From positions 5,104,024 to 5,168,023 of the forward strand of contig NC_063438.1 in the NCBI RefSeq assembly GCF_020379485.1: a stretch of 64,000 nucleotides of DNA. The letters run 5' to 3'. The DNA is from Brassica napus. Its lineage: Eukaryota > Streptophyta > Magnoliopsida > Brassicales > Brassicaceae. Of the stretch, positions 22,198-33,341 are shown piece after piece. The position numbers were made by a program, and so were the translations under genes. Each line of letters opens with the position of its first letter. Position 1 is the first letter of the stretch. The notes beneath the pieces were generated by a model. The model saw only the letters and a list, made by a program, of their open reading frames with translations. It was not told where the DNA came from and ran no database searches.

Positions 22198-24088
22198 ATG
22201 GCTCTCACTAAAATCTCCTTAGTCCTTCTTCTCTGCCTTTTATGTTTATATTCTGAAACCGTCAAGTCTCAGAACTGCGGTTGTGCCTCGGGCGTATGCT
22301 GTAGTCAGTACGGTTATTGCGGTAATGGACCAGACTACTGTGGTTCAGGTTGCCGTTCAGGTCCTTGCACTGGCACCCAAGGCGGTAGTCTTGGTAGCAT
22401 TGTGTCACAAGCTTTCTTTAACAATATTATCAACCGAGCTGATAATGGCTGCGCCGGAAAAAGATTCTACACACGTGATTCTTTCATCAGTGCCGCTAAT
22501 ACGTTCCCCAACTTTGCTAACTCCGTTACTAGGCGTGAAATTGCTACTATGTTTGCTCATTTCACCCAGGAGGTCGGATGTAAGAATTTTGTTACTTTTT
22601 TTACCTTCTCTAAAATATATAATTTAACAAAAAATACTGACATAGCAAATGTAATTCTAAAAAATATAGGCATAAAATCGCTTTTATATAATCTATATAA
22701 TTGGAAATTTACAAATGATACTAGGTAATTACCCGCGCCTTGCGCGGAATGTGATTATTAGTTTCATTATTTTTAATAAAAACATATTAAATCTGTTTAA
22801 TCTAGATATTGGTTCGATTTTAAATTATTTTTTGGTGTATTCTGTTAGAATGTTTGATTTTTTAGTTTTTCGGTAAAAACAAAAAATTATTATTATTTAT
22901 TTATTTTTATGTTATAAATTTTAGATAATCGTCATGTCGAATCAATGGTTTCATATAATAGTTTGTAAACGGATAATAGTTCAAGAAAAAGAAAAAAAAT
23001 TTATTAAGACTAATCATTTCACTACAATTTGGTCGGTAGTGAAAGAAGCATTAAGAAAAAAAATATTTCAACTTCCAAAAAAAAAAATAGATACTTCAGT
23101 AATGGTAAATACTCATAAAGTGCTCACATCAAGGTGCTCATGTATGTGTATGTAAAAGTATATAAAAATAAATGACAAATATATAAAGATATTGTTAATT
23201 AATTAAATGACATTTTTGTTCTAAATAATACATGAAAGATAAAATTAAAATTAATTAAAAATTAAAAAGGCCTTGACATTAATGAATTTTTTTCATATAA
23301 AAAATCAACTGTATCTGTAAATAGAGGTGGGCACAGATCGAATATCCGAGTATTTAGAGGCATTCATGTCGATTCAATCTTTAGCCACTTGGATAGTCGG
23401 TGACTATGATATCCGAAATGATTTAGAATTTTAAAGAATATCCGATTTGATCCTTAAATAAAATATTAAAAATAATTGAAAAATTTAATAATAACGCTTT
23501 ATTACAAAAAAAATATTATTTACTTTTTAAATTTTAATACCTAATAAAATAAATTTAATTCATTAAAATATTGTAAAACTTATATAAACTATAATATATA
23601 TAACATATATATATAATTATGTACATATATGTATATATATGCATATAAAAGATCGAATTTGATAATCACTCCTAAAAATATTGGTATTGTGATTTGCATT
23701 TTTTTAATTGTATTTTAGTTTTTGATTTACTTCGTAGAGTTACGGATATCCATATTTTTTGGTTCAATTCAAAACGGATAACGAATTGAATCAAAACTTA
23801 TAAATATTTTGCCTAACTTTACCGGTAAACAATAAAAATAATATATATATATATATATAGTTTAGCTTTTGATTCGTTATTTTTTTTATTCGAACCGAAA
23901 AATCCAAAGTTTTATTGGAACCATACATATAAGTTTTATATTACAAAAAATACAAAGTATATAGTGTGAACACATTTATGAATATAGTGTGAACGCGTTA
24001 GCATATTTATTATCAAATCATTGTGAGTTTGTCACATGTCTATTATAGTGTGAATGCATTTATTACAATGCTTCTCCTTTAATATATA

Positions 24089-24137
<49 letters not shown>

Positions 24138-24715
24138 TACAATACTATATGCGCCTGAGTGTTTTAAAACAATCACGTAATAAAATACGACTAAACCTTT
24201 CGATAAAATTATATAAATAGAAATTGAACATTTGACTTTATCTCAATTAATTGAGAGCTGTTTCTATAACATTTTGTTTAATGTGTCCATCTCCATATCG
24301 TATAGATTTCTGCTACATTGAAGAGATAAACGGAGCGTCAAGAAACTATTGCGACGACAGGAATTACCCACAATACCCATGTGCACCAGGCAAAACCTAC
24401 TACGGTCGTGGTCCGATTCAGTTATCATGGAACTACAATTACGCACAGTGTGGTCAGAGTCTCGGTCTCGATCTTCTACGTCAGCCAGAGACAGTAAGCA
24501 GCAATCCAACTATAGCTTTCAGGACAGCTTTGTGGTTTTGGGTGAATAACGTAAGGCCGGTACTGAACCAAGGATTTGGAGCCACCATTAGGGCCATCAA
24601 TGGAGACTTAGAGTGTAATGGTAAGAGTCCAGATAAGGTTAATGCAAGGATTAGGTACTACAGAGATTATTGTGGGCAGCTTGGTGTGGACCCTGGTCCT
24701 AACCTTAGCTGCTAG
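22198..24715 (+). CDS. Class IV chitinase (GH19 with hevein domain)
   Basis: Exons 22198-22579 and 24306-24715 join in phase to 263 aa. Residues 1-25 form a secretion signal. A hevein-type chitin-binding domain with eight Cys follows (starting QNCGCASGVCCSQYGYCG), then a short hinge and a GH19 catalytic domain. The catalytic acid lies in FAHFTQEVG and the second Glu in FCYIEEING; YYGRGPIQLSWNYNY is the typical substrate-cleft motif. Where relatives usually read THETG, this copy has TQEVG: the Glu is kept but the preceding His is Gln. The enzyme cleaves chitin in the apoplast and is defence-related. The 1.7-kb intron contains a 1371-bp Helitron. Class IV chitinases of Arabidopsis cluster near At2g43570-At2g43620, so the gene appears out of collinear order here. 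Confidence 0.9.
22721..24091 (-). mobile_element. Non-autonomous Helitron in chitinase intron
   Basis: On the minus strand it starts TCTTATATATTAAAGGAG (ending at 24091). It finishes with the hairpin CCGCGC-aag-GCGCGG (22733-22747) followed by CTAG at 22721-22724, and sits between host A and T, as Helitrons do. It has no Rep/helicase. A close relative is at 54984-56353, with matching body and both ends. A short frame at 22934-23155 is shared by both copies but has no recognisable product. Confidence 0.88.
24092..24134. repeat. (TA)n microsatellite beside Helitron
   Basis: A run of about 21 AT units directly abuts the 5' end of the Helitron. Confidence 0.9.
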
Positions 24716-25928
24716 AAAAGCTCTGTAATGACTATTGATGGACGCTACTAAAATAAATAAATGAGATGATCATCATAAAATTAAATCTCATGCATGGACT
24801 TTGTGTTGGGTTTCAATGTTTCCTGCTCCACAAGCAAAAAAAAAAAAGTTGTAATCTTATACAATAAAGGAGATTTGTCTCTCTCCTTAGGCTATCCACA
24901 TCACCAAAGAGGATGGGGCATTTTGTGACAGCCGTCCTTATCTATTTTTATTTGTTTTGATGTTTAAACGATGAATATTTTTGCTGGGCTATTATTCTTT
25001 TAGGCCCAATTGTTGTTACGTTTTAGCATCAATCTTCCTCACGTTCTCAAGCAATCGGACTCTTCCTCTTCCAAAAACCAACGTAAGCTCCAACTATAAA
25101 TCTCCAATCTCCAAGGGATGAACAGCACAATTTGAGAAGAAAAGTCTCTACTAATTACCAAAACCGAGAATGGTTAATTCCTTCATCTTTCTTGCGGATT
25201 TGAAAACAGGGACCAATCTCCAAGGTCTCTGTTCACCCTCACCATCACTGTCAACTTTGGTAATCATCTCCTTGCTATTTTCGATTTCAAAATTTTTGGG
25301 TTTTGGTCTCTGTTTGTTTCGTGGGATAGTGTTGGACGATCCAAAGATTTATCTTTTGGTTTTAACACATTCTGATTATAATTTTATGTGCAGGAAGATG
25401 ACAGGCTTTAGAGTATGTGATCAGTGATGCTACTGAGCCAAACCTGTTTTTCTTTCATAAGCAAAAGATATATTGTTCCGACAAGGCTAACGTATAATAT
25501 CTTGGACGGTACTATAAATCAAACTCCACAGCTCTGTAGTGTATTTGCAGCTCGAGTTGTATGTTTCTTTATCCTTTCTATTTATGTTCATGTGTTGCTT
25601 AGGGGAAGAGACTAAGTGAAAGTTGTCTGATTTTTGGTTGCGTCTAAAGTGTTTTTGTTTTCTTGTCTTTCTCTTTTAGGGTCTGGCTGTTTTTAATATT
25701 TTGAAGGCTTTTCTGCTGCTGCATCGAAGTTGGAGACCATTAGGCAGGGTAAAATTTTGTTTTCTTCAATAAGTTGGTTCTGTCACAGTTTCATGTGATG
25801 TAAATCTTTTATGCTACTAGGAGTCAGTTTCAAAGTTTGTTGCGAGCGACTAGATATGTCAATAAGACTGGACTGAGAGGTATATGTGCTTTGTATGAAC
25901 TGCTTTGTATGTCCATGTGATCAAGGTT

Positions 25929-25973
25929 AGTCTTTCTTCTTCTTTTTTTTAGAAACACAGTCTTTCTTCTTCT
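25929..25973 (-). repeat. Micro-insertion with oligo(A) and 15-bp flanking repeats
   Basis: The direct repeats agtctttcttcttct (25929-25943 and 25959-25973) flank a 15-nt insert that reads gtgtttct plus A7 on the minus strand. Its core resembles that of the insert at 14212-14234. Confidence 0.6.
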
Positions 25974-26015
25974 CTAAGAAAGCATACTAGGTTGAATTTA
26001 TCAAGTACTTGTGTA

Positions 26016-27144
26016 TAGGGATGTTAACATGGGTAGTTACCCATGGGTTTACCCAAACCCACTAATAATGGGCTGGGTTTTTACCCATCTAAAATTAATT
26101 GGGTCAACCATGGGTATTAATTTTAAAACCCATATTTATGTTGGGTAAATACAAAAGGATAATGGTGTACCCATGGGTTTTCAATTATATATATAGATTT
26201 TTACTATTTTAATTAAATTATATAAAAATTGCAAAAACGTTTTTTTCCGTCAGAACCAAAAAATGATTTTTTTCCGCAAAAACCCTACCTAAAACTAATA
26301 TTTCTCACAGAAACCAAAAACGAGTTTTCCCGCCGAAACCGAAAAATCGAGTTTTTCTACCGAAACCACAAAACTTGTTTTTCCGCCAAAACCATAAAAC
26401 TAAGTTTCCCGCCAAAACCGCAAAACTGAGTTTTCTCACCAAAACTGCAAAACTGAGTTTTCCCGTTAAAACCGTAAAATCGAGTTTTCCGACTGAAAGC
26501 CCCAAAATCGAGTTTTTCCGCCAAAACCGCAAAAGGTGTTTTCCCGCCAATGCCGTAAAACTCAATTTTCCCGCCAAAACCGCAAAAACCGAGTTTTCCC
26601 GCCAAAACCGCAAAAAATGAGTTTTCCCGCCAAAACCGCAAATGAGTTTTTCCGCCAAAACCGCAAAAAATGAGTTTTCCCGCCAAAACCGTAAAACTGA
26701 GTTTTTCCGCCAAAACCGAAAATTGAGTTTTCCCGCCAAAGATGAGAAACCGAGTTTTTCCCCCAAAACCGCAAAACCGAGTTTTCCCGCCAAAATCGAA
26801 AAATCGAGTTTTCCCGCAAAAATCGAAAAATCGAGTTTTCCCGTCAAAGCCGAAAACCGAGTTTTTTCCCAAAACCGTAAAAACGAGTTTTCCATCAAAA
26901 TCAAAAACGAGTTTTTCCGCCAAAACCGCAAAAGCGAGGTTTCCTGCCAAAACTGCTAAACTTCAGAATAAATAAGATAATACTTTGGGTACCCACGGGT
27001 AAACCTATACCATATTGGGTTTATTTTCTGGGTTTGGATTTCAACCCTGATGTTTCTGGGTTTTTGCAGGTTGGGTATAAACTGGGTTGGGTTATTTGTG
27101 GGTTGGGCTGGGCTGGGTTATTTTACCCTACGTTAACATCCCTA
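26016..27144. mobile_element. hAT-like element with 8-bp target duplication
   Basis: The ends are TAGGGATGTTAACATGGG at the left and, reverse-complemented at the right, TAGGGATGTTAACGTAGGG. They are flanked by the perfect 8-bp repeat cttgtgta (26008-26015 and 27145-27152). Subterminal arrays of acccatggg/tgggttgggc resemble those of the 7285-7915 element in style. Most of the interior is a minisatellite. It has no transposase. Confidence 0.88.
26229..26960. repeat. Minisatellite, 27-30 bp unit
   Basis: About 25 diverged units of the form gagttttcccgccaaaaccgcaaaac, spaced 27-30 bp. Because the unit lacks stop codons in several frames, it creates long but meaningless open frames on both strands (for example a 208-residue FGGKTRF-type frame). 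The array is confined to the hAT element. Confidence 0.85.
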
Positions 27145-28594
27145 CTTGTGTATATGTTGTTCTTTGTTGTGATTAACTTCATCGATCTTATGATATGATC
27201 TATGGTTTTTAGTTGATGCTAAAAACCAGAACGCGCCTTCTGAGACAAAGCCCCTGATAGTAAACAAGCTTTCACACCACTTCTCTTTCGGTAAGTATCT
27301 CTAATAAAAATTATTTATTTTTCCTTAGAGGGGTTTTGTGGGTTGGCTCTGTGACGGGGAATATAGAGAACTTGGTTTGGTTATCTGAATATGAATGACG
27401 GTGGGCTTCACACTTCAACCACTTCAGTTAAAACTCCAGTTTTTTAAAATTGTATTTGGTCAACCTATGCGCATGGAGAGAAGTAATCAATTCATTGTCC
27501 AAGATTATATTCAAAGGTCATGTCTACTTTGACTCAAGTTTGAGCAAGCTCCGAGAGTTACGATGGAGAGTCCAAGGGGTATCAACGTTGATAACCGCAA
27601 CAATTTTTTTTTCTTTCTGATATTGACGGTTCTTTGTTTCATCAGTGATCCAGGAAGCTACATTATTCTATGAGACCATTGTCTGTACGTACATACTGTA
27701 CGGATATGGTGAAGATTAAAGGGTTTAGCTTGGATTCACGTGTCTGTAAGTCATTATTTATTCTATGCACAAACACAGCTCAAGTGTTTGACTCTAATTC
27801 TAATGTCTCTACTTCTCTCTCAGGTTCATTAATGGTTAAAGAAGCTGGTTCATTGGTTAATGAAGTTAAATGGAATATTTTCGGTAGTAGTTTTATTGTC
27901 TTAGACTCGGGTTTAGGCTCTGAGATGGGTGATCCTTCTCATAGGAATCTAGGAGGAAAATCAGTAAAACCAACTCAAAACTCAATCTCTACCGTAAGTT
28001 CAATTTCTTCTTAATTATTCAAGGACTGTTTATAACCTGAGGCTCTTTTCTCTGTGAACAAAAGTCTGGAGCTGTCAACTTGCGGAAAGTCAACAGGGTG
28101 CGAGGTCATTGGAGTGCAAGCAAGAGTGACTAAACTTCTTATGCGGTAAAGAAGATTAGCTTATTTATGAAGAAGAGTCAGGTCTTTGTGTTTAGTAAGT
28201 TGCATAGTCAGGTGTGGTTTGTATGAAATATCAAGCTTTGAAGGGTGATTTGTTTTTAAAATTTGGTTATTTTGGTTTAGGTCTATTTTTTCATTTGTAA
28301 TGTGTTTCTGATCATGAACCGGTTTGAGCAAATACTATTTGTCGTCTACGTATGGTAAATATATTCTTACGGGTTCTCTCAGTTTGTAAAGAAAAAAAGT
28401 GTGCTTCTGTGTCCATCTAACAACTCAGGAATCAGGATCCAAAACAACTTACATACAACTTACATCAATTGGATGCTTCAGAAACTTCTTTGTACTTTGG
28501 AAAAATTGCATAAACTTCACTAATCTCAGCATTTTTATTTTCATATAATGGAGACTATGTGGATTTTTGCATCATATTAAGACACCAACTAATA

Positions 28595-29160
28595 AAAAGT
28601 AAATTCTCTTAAAAAGAGAAAGTTTAACTAATAAAAATATCTTTAAACAATGAAAGTTCTAAATCATAAATGTAAAAAAAACATTAATATGAAGTAATCT
28701 CTCATATATAAAAAGGTTTCATTGGAAAGTTTCTTAAGCCATATTAATAAAGATTTAGCACTACCAATAGTAACATTAAGTAAAAAAACACTCTCAATAA
28801 AATATGTCAAATAAATATCATAAATGAGTTCAAAATTGTTAAAAGGTGTTAAAAACATATAAAATGGTCTCATTTATTTAGTTTTCTCTGTATTTTTCAA
28901 AAAGAGAGTTTCTAGAAAAAAAAGTAAATTCTCTTAAGAGGAGAAAGTTTAACTAATAAAAAAAATATCTTAAAACAATGAAAGTTCTAAATCATAAATG
29001 TAAAAAAAATATATGAAGTAATCTCTTATATATAAAAAGGTTTCATTGGAAAGTTTCTTAAGTCATATTAATAAAGATTTAGCACTTTCAATAATAACAG
29101 TCAATAAAAAAACACTCTCAGTAAAATATGTCAAATAAATATCATAATTTTTGTATTGCT
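28595..29160. repeat. Diverged direct repeats inside composite Helitron
   Basis: A block containing aagtaaattctctta, gaaagttctaaatcataaatg and aaaaaggtttcattggaaag occurs at about 28598-28820 and again at about 28920-29145, with small indels. It precedes the larger tandem duplication starting at 29034. Confidence 0.7.
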
Positions 29161-31451
29161 GAGTTGAATTTGAAAACAATTTGTAGAAAGTAAGTAATAT
29201 TCATCATTTTGTACATTATATTATAAATGTAAATTATTATTAATTAAAACATCCACATGCTTTTTGTTATGCAAAGATTTATCGCACCTAATCGTGTACG
29301 TCATTATGAAACTTTTCTCAAGCAGCTTCACCTCTATAGCCTCACCAACTTCTTCGCGAAGAAGAACGTAGGTCACCTACCAAAAATACACGAGTTGCTT
29401 AGTTGATTCAAAATAGAGACGGAGACAAAGTATTTAACGAATACATCCATAGTGGAACCCCAATTTGGTGCTTTAAGAGAATAATCACAAACAAACACAT
29501 ACATTTACGTGCTTTATTTTGGAACACCAACTTTATTTTATATTTTAAATTAAATTATATTTACTTTGGTGTAATTATCAACTATTTATTCTATTGTTAT
29601 TTTATTAATCTATAAAACCAACTTATACTATTTTTCTTTGACCTAACCAAATACAAAACAAAGTAATACAATACAATCACCAACCACTATCAAATGGATA
29701 AAAAATCAATTATCAACTCATCAGAAAACAAAACATACAAATCCGGCGCTAAAAAGGTTTCATTGGAAAGTTTCTTAAGTCATATTAATAAAGATTTAGC
29801 ACTTTCAATAATAACAGTCAATAAAAAAACACTCTCAGTAAAATATGTCAAATAAATATCATAATTTTTGTATTGCTGAGTTGAATTTGAAAACAATTTG
29901 TAGAAAGTAAGTAATATTCATCATTTTGTACATTATATTATAAATGTAAATTATTATTAATTAAAACATCCACATGCTTTTTGTTATGCAAAGATTTATC
30001 GCACCTAATCGTGTACGTCATTATGAAACTTTTCTCAAGCAGCTTCACCTCTATAGCCTCACCAACTTCTTCGCGAAGAAGAACGTAGGTCACCTACCAA
30101 AAATACACGAGTTGCTTAGTTGATTCAAAATAGAGACGGAGACAAAGTATTTAACGAATACATCCATAGTGGAACCCCAATTTGGTGCTTTAAGAGAATA
30201 ACTAGATTTTGACCCGCGCTTTAAAAGCGCGGGATACTTTTTATTTAATTTTTTAATAGAAATTTTAACTTCAAATATATATATGTATATATATATATAT
30301 ATATGAACTTATCAATTTAAAGTGTATTAAAATGTTGGGCATTTACCTATATCCGAATCTGAACCTGAGCCCGGTCGGAAAAGCCCTAACTAAAATTCGA
30401 ATCGAAGTAGCAAAATATCCGCGGATATTGAATTAAAAGAGATTGAATATCCAAACCGAACAGGTAATATCCAAGTTCAAACGCATTTTCGAAAATAACA
30501 GAGCATATGTATATTTAACCTTGTATTTTTAGTTTACTTCTCTTATTTTATTCAAAAAATTTATATTAATTATGTAAATGGGTAAAAATCATATAATATA
30601 CATATAATTGCGGACAAAGTGATTTGCTATTCATTTAAAATGCATGTTAAGCTTCTTGTTTCATTCATTAACAAAAGTTGAATTCAAATTATCAAAAAAA
30701 AAACTAAATTAGTATTTTTCTATTTTCAAAATTTTGTTGCCAAACTTGATAAACGTTCAACCTATTAAAATTTTAAATAATCAGCTAAGTTACCTGTAAT
30801 TTTTTAAGTATAAGCAGTAAGAGTGATGAATAATTTGATTATTTTTTTCAAAATCTAAAATATTCAGAACCCAATCCAAAATAACTGAACCCACTAAAAA
30901 TACCCGAACCAATATCTAAAAATACCTAAACGGATTCTAAACGCCTATACCGAAGTACCCCAAAATCCAAAATATTCAATCAGAACTCGAACAGGTATCC
31001 AAACGCCCATGCCTAAAAACATTATGGTCCTCCATATACTATTTTAATTAAAATAATTGAAATTATTTAAAATTTTAATTTAATTTTTTATAACTTTCAA
31101 GTTTAACTTTTTAACTTAAATTTATGAATAAATATGCAATTTTATTTTGTGATGTATATCGTTTATGTTTGTGGAAAATAATTTTAAATATAACTGCCAA
31201 ACTGTATTTATATTTCTAGGTCTTAGCCCGTATGACTGAAACCGTTATAATATTCTTTTTAAATATATATATATATATATTTGATACTATTAAATTAATT
31301 TATATTTTTAATATTATAAAACTGAATATGATGATATATTTCCACCTTTGATTTGATATGCTCTATTTTATAATAAATTTATTATAAATTTGATTTGATA
31401 TGTTTGTTTAGCATATTTGTATTTGATTAATATTTTGTTTCTTATTTAATA

Positions 31452-31590
31452 TAATAATTATAAAATATGCATGCAGATTTGTATGTAGTGGTGATAACTT
31501 TCAAAAATTTAATCCAAGAGATCCTACTTGTCTAGCTATGGCGGTGACGTGATTCGATTATAAAATGCAAATCTGCATGCATGTTTTATG
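31452..31590. repeat. Imperfect inverted repeat in nested Helitron
   Basis: aaatatgcatgcagatttg near 31467 is mirrored by caaatctgcatgcatgtttt near 31568-31590. This could be a small palindromic insert or a foldback remnant. Confidence 0.4.
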
Positions 31591-32804
31591 TGTTTTAAAA
31601 TATTTGTAACATAATGACATGTTTGATCATATTAATTTTGTATGTTCTTAAATAACATGAATTTTGGAGATGAAATTTTCGAAAATGAGATATTTTTATT
31701 CATAGAAAACTAATTTAAAAATGTTATTAATAATTTTTACTTCTATAAATTAAAGCTTATAACTTTAAGAAACTATTAAATTTATAATATATTAGTCTTA
31801 TTTTTCATTAAAAATATATGTTCATATATCATTATTATTCATTACCTAATAAATACTAATATCATTATATATCTTATATTAACTAATAACTTTTTTAATT
31901 TAATGAGATTAAATTGCTTATAATGTGCTGTTATCGGATGCTATTAATACCCACTTTTCAGAAGAAAAAAAAGTCAAAAAATTGGTTATAATGTATTTTT
32001 ATAATTTGCGGTTTGATCAAATGATTATCTTATGAGTAATGGGGGCAGTGAAATGTTATCTAGTAATTTTGTTTTCTTCTTAACCCATTTGTATTTTTTT
32101 TTACGTCAAACGGCTGATATATTACTCAAACTTGAAGTGGTCTAGGGAATCAGATCGGAATAGAAAAACCAATTATTTTAGATTATTACAAAATTTATGG
32201 ATTCAATTAATTCTGGGCCATAAAATCTTTCGAAATATTTCAAAATGCCTAAAAGGTCTAATAATAAAAACTTCTGAAAGTTAGTGTCTCGGATTTTTTT
32301 AATATAAATCAGATTTGATAAGGTTAATGCATTTTCATAATCATATCTCATAAATTTAAGATTTGTTAACATATATTTGAACATAGAAAATCCCAAAAAC
32401 AATTGATAGTTAAGCTTTTACAAACGAATATTTTTGTTTGCAAAATATTTTTTTTGTTTCCTTTTACTATTCACATTTTCTATATAATTATAATTTGAAG
32501 GAAATAAATTTACATAATCAGATGTGTTGCGATTTATTGGGATTGTTGTTAAAACTGGTGGAGAAAAATTCTATCACATATTTAATTTCTAAATTATTTC
32601 TTTTGTGGATATATTAAGAATATATTCTAAAATAATAACTTATGAACAAATGTGTTAACATAAATATTATAAAAAAATTACACATATATATATATGATGC
32701 ATATTTTGATGGGGTTGGTATATATTTAATGTTTCAAGAACATTAAATATGGTTTAAGAGGCATTTTACTTACCCAGTTTTAGTGGTTATCGACAATATA
32801 AAAA

Positions 32805-33290
32805 GAGAAATACGGTGAACCTCTAGGTTCACCAACCAATAGTGATTGAGTATTTGAAATTTGATATCTTTTAAAAAAGGTACATTAAGGTTTTGATGTG
32901 TTTTCAAAAAGGTACATTAAGGTTTATCTATTCACCAACCATTGAAATTTGATATCTTTTTAATTTATTTAGTTTTGATGTATGATTTAGGGTTTAAAAT
33001 TTTCCAATGGTTTACGGTTTATCCAAGATTTAAGGTTTATAATTTAGGGTTTGGAGTTTAGAATTTAGGGTATAGGATTTAGTATTTTGCTAACATTTTA
33101 ACAATATTTATTTATTTATTTTTTTGTAACTATATTTATGTATTTTTATTATTTTATTTTAAAAATTTATATCATATTTGGAAATTCAATTTTATTTCCT
33201 TTTTTTAAAAGATATCAAATATCAAATACTCAACCACTATTGGTTGGTGAACCTCTAGGTTCACCTAGGGGGTGAACCCAAGAATTTCTC
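32805..33290. mobile_element. Mutator-type MITE with 9-bp target duplication
   Basis: The ends GAGAAAT...ATTTCTC and long subterminal inverted repeats (ggtgaacctctaggttcacc, then atattggttg/tactcaa and gatatctttt blocks) enclose an AT-rich centre. The flanks are the perfect 9-bp repeat atataaaaa (32796-32804 and 33291-33299), as in Mutator-like transposition. A 20-bp direct repeat (32874-32893 and 32906-32925) lies inside. It is nested in the Helitron. Confidence 0.85.
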
Positions 33291-33296
33291 ATATAA

Positions 33297-33341
33297 AAAA
33301 CTGAATGGTTTTGATTTTTTTGTAGAAAACTGAATGGTTTT
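33297..33341 (-). repeat. Micro-insertion with 16-bp flanking repeats
   Basis: The direct repeats aaaactgaatggtttt (33297-33312 and 33326-33341) flank a 13-nt insert with a T7 run. Confidence 0.6.

Noticed and set aside
22934..23155. Short protein MSNQWFHIIVCKRIIV... shared with 55198-55380
   Set aside because: Both are at the same place in two copies of one non-autonomous Helitron, so conservation reflects common descent. The frame ends differ and there is no known domain.
26229..26960. Long overlapping frames on both strands and a CRISPR-like spaced repeat pattern
   Set aside because: The repeats are contiguous, diverged minisatellite units without spacers, lying in a plant hAT element. 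The frames are open only because the unit lacks stops.
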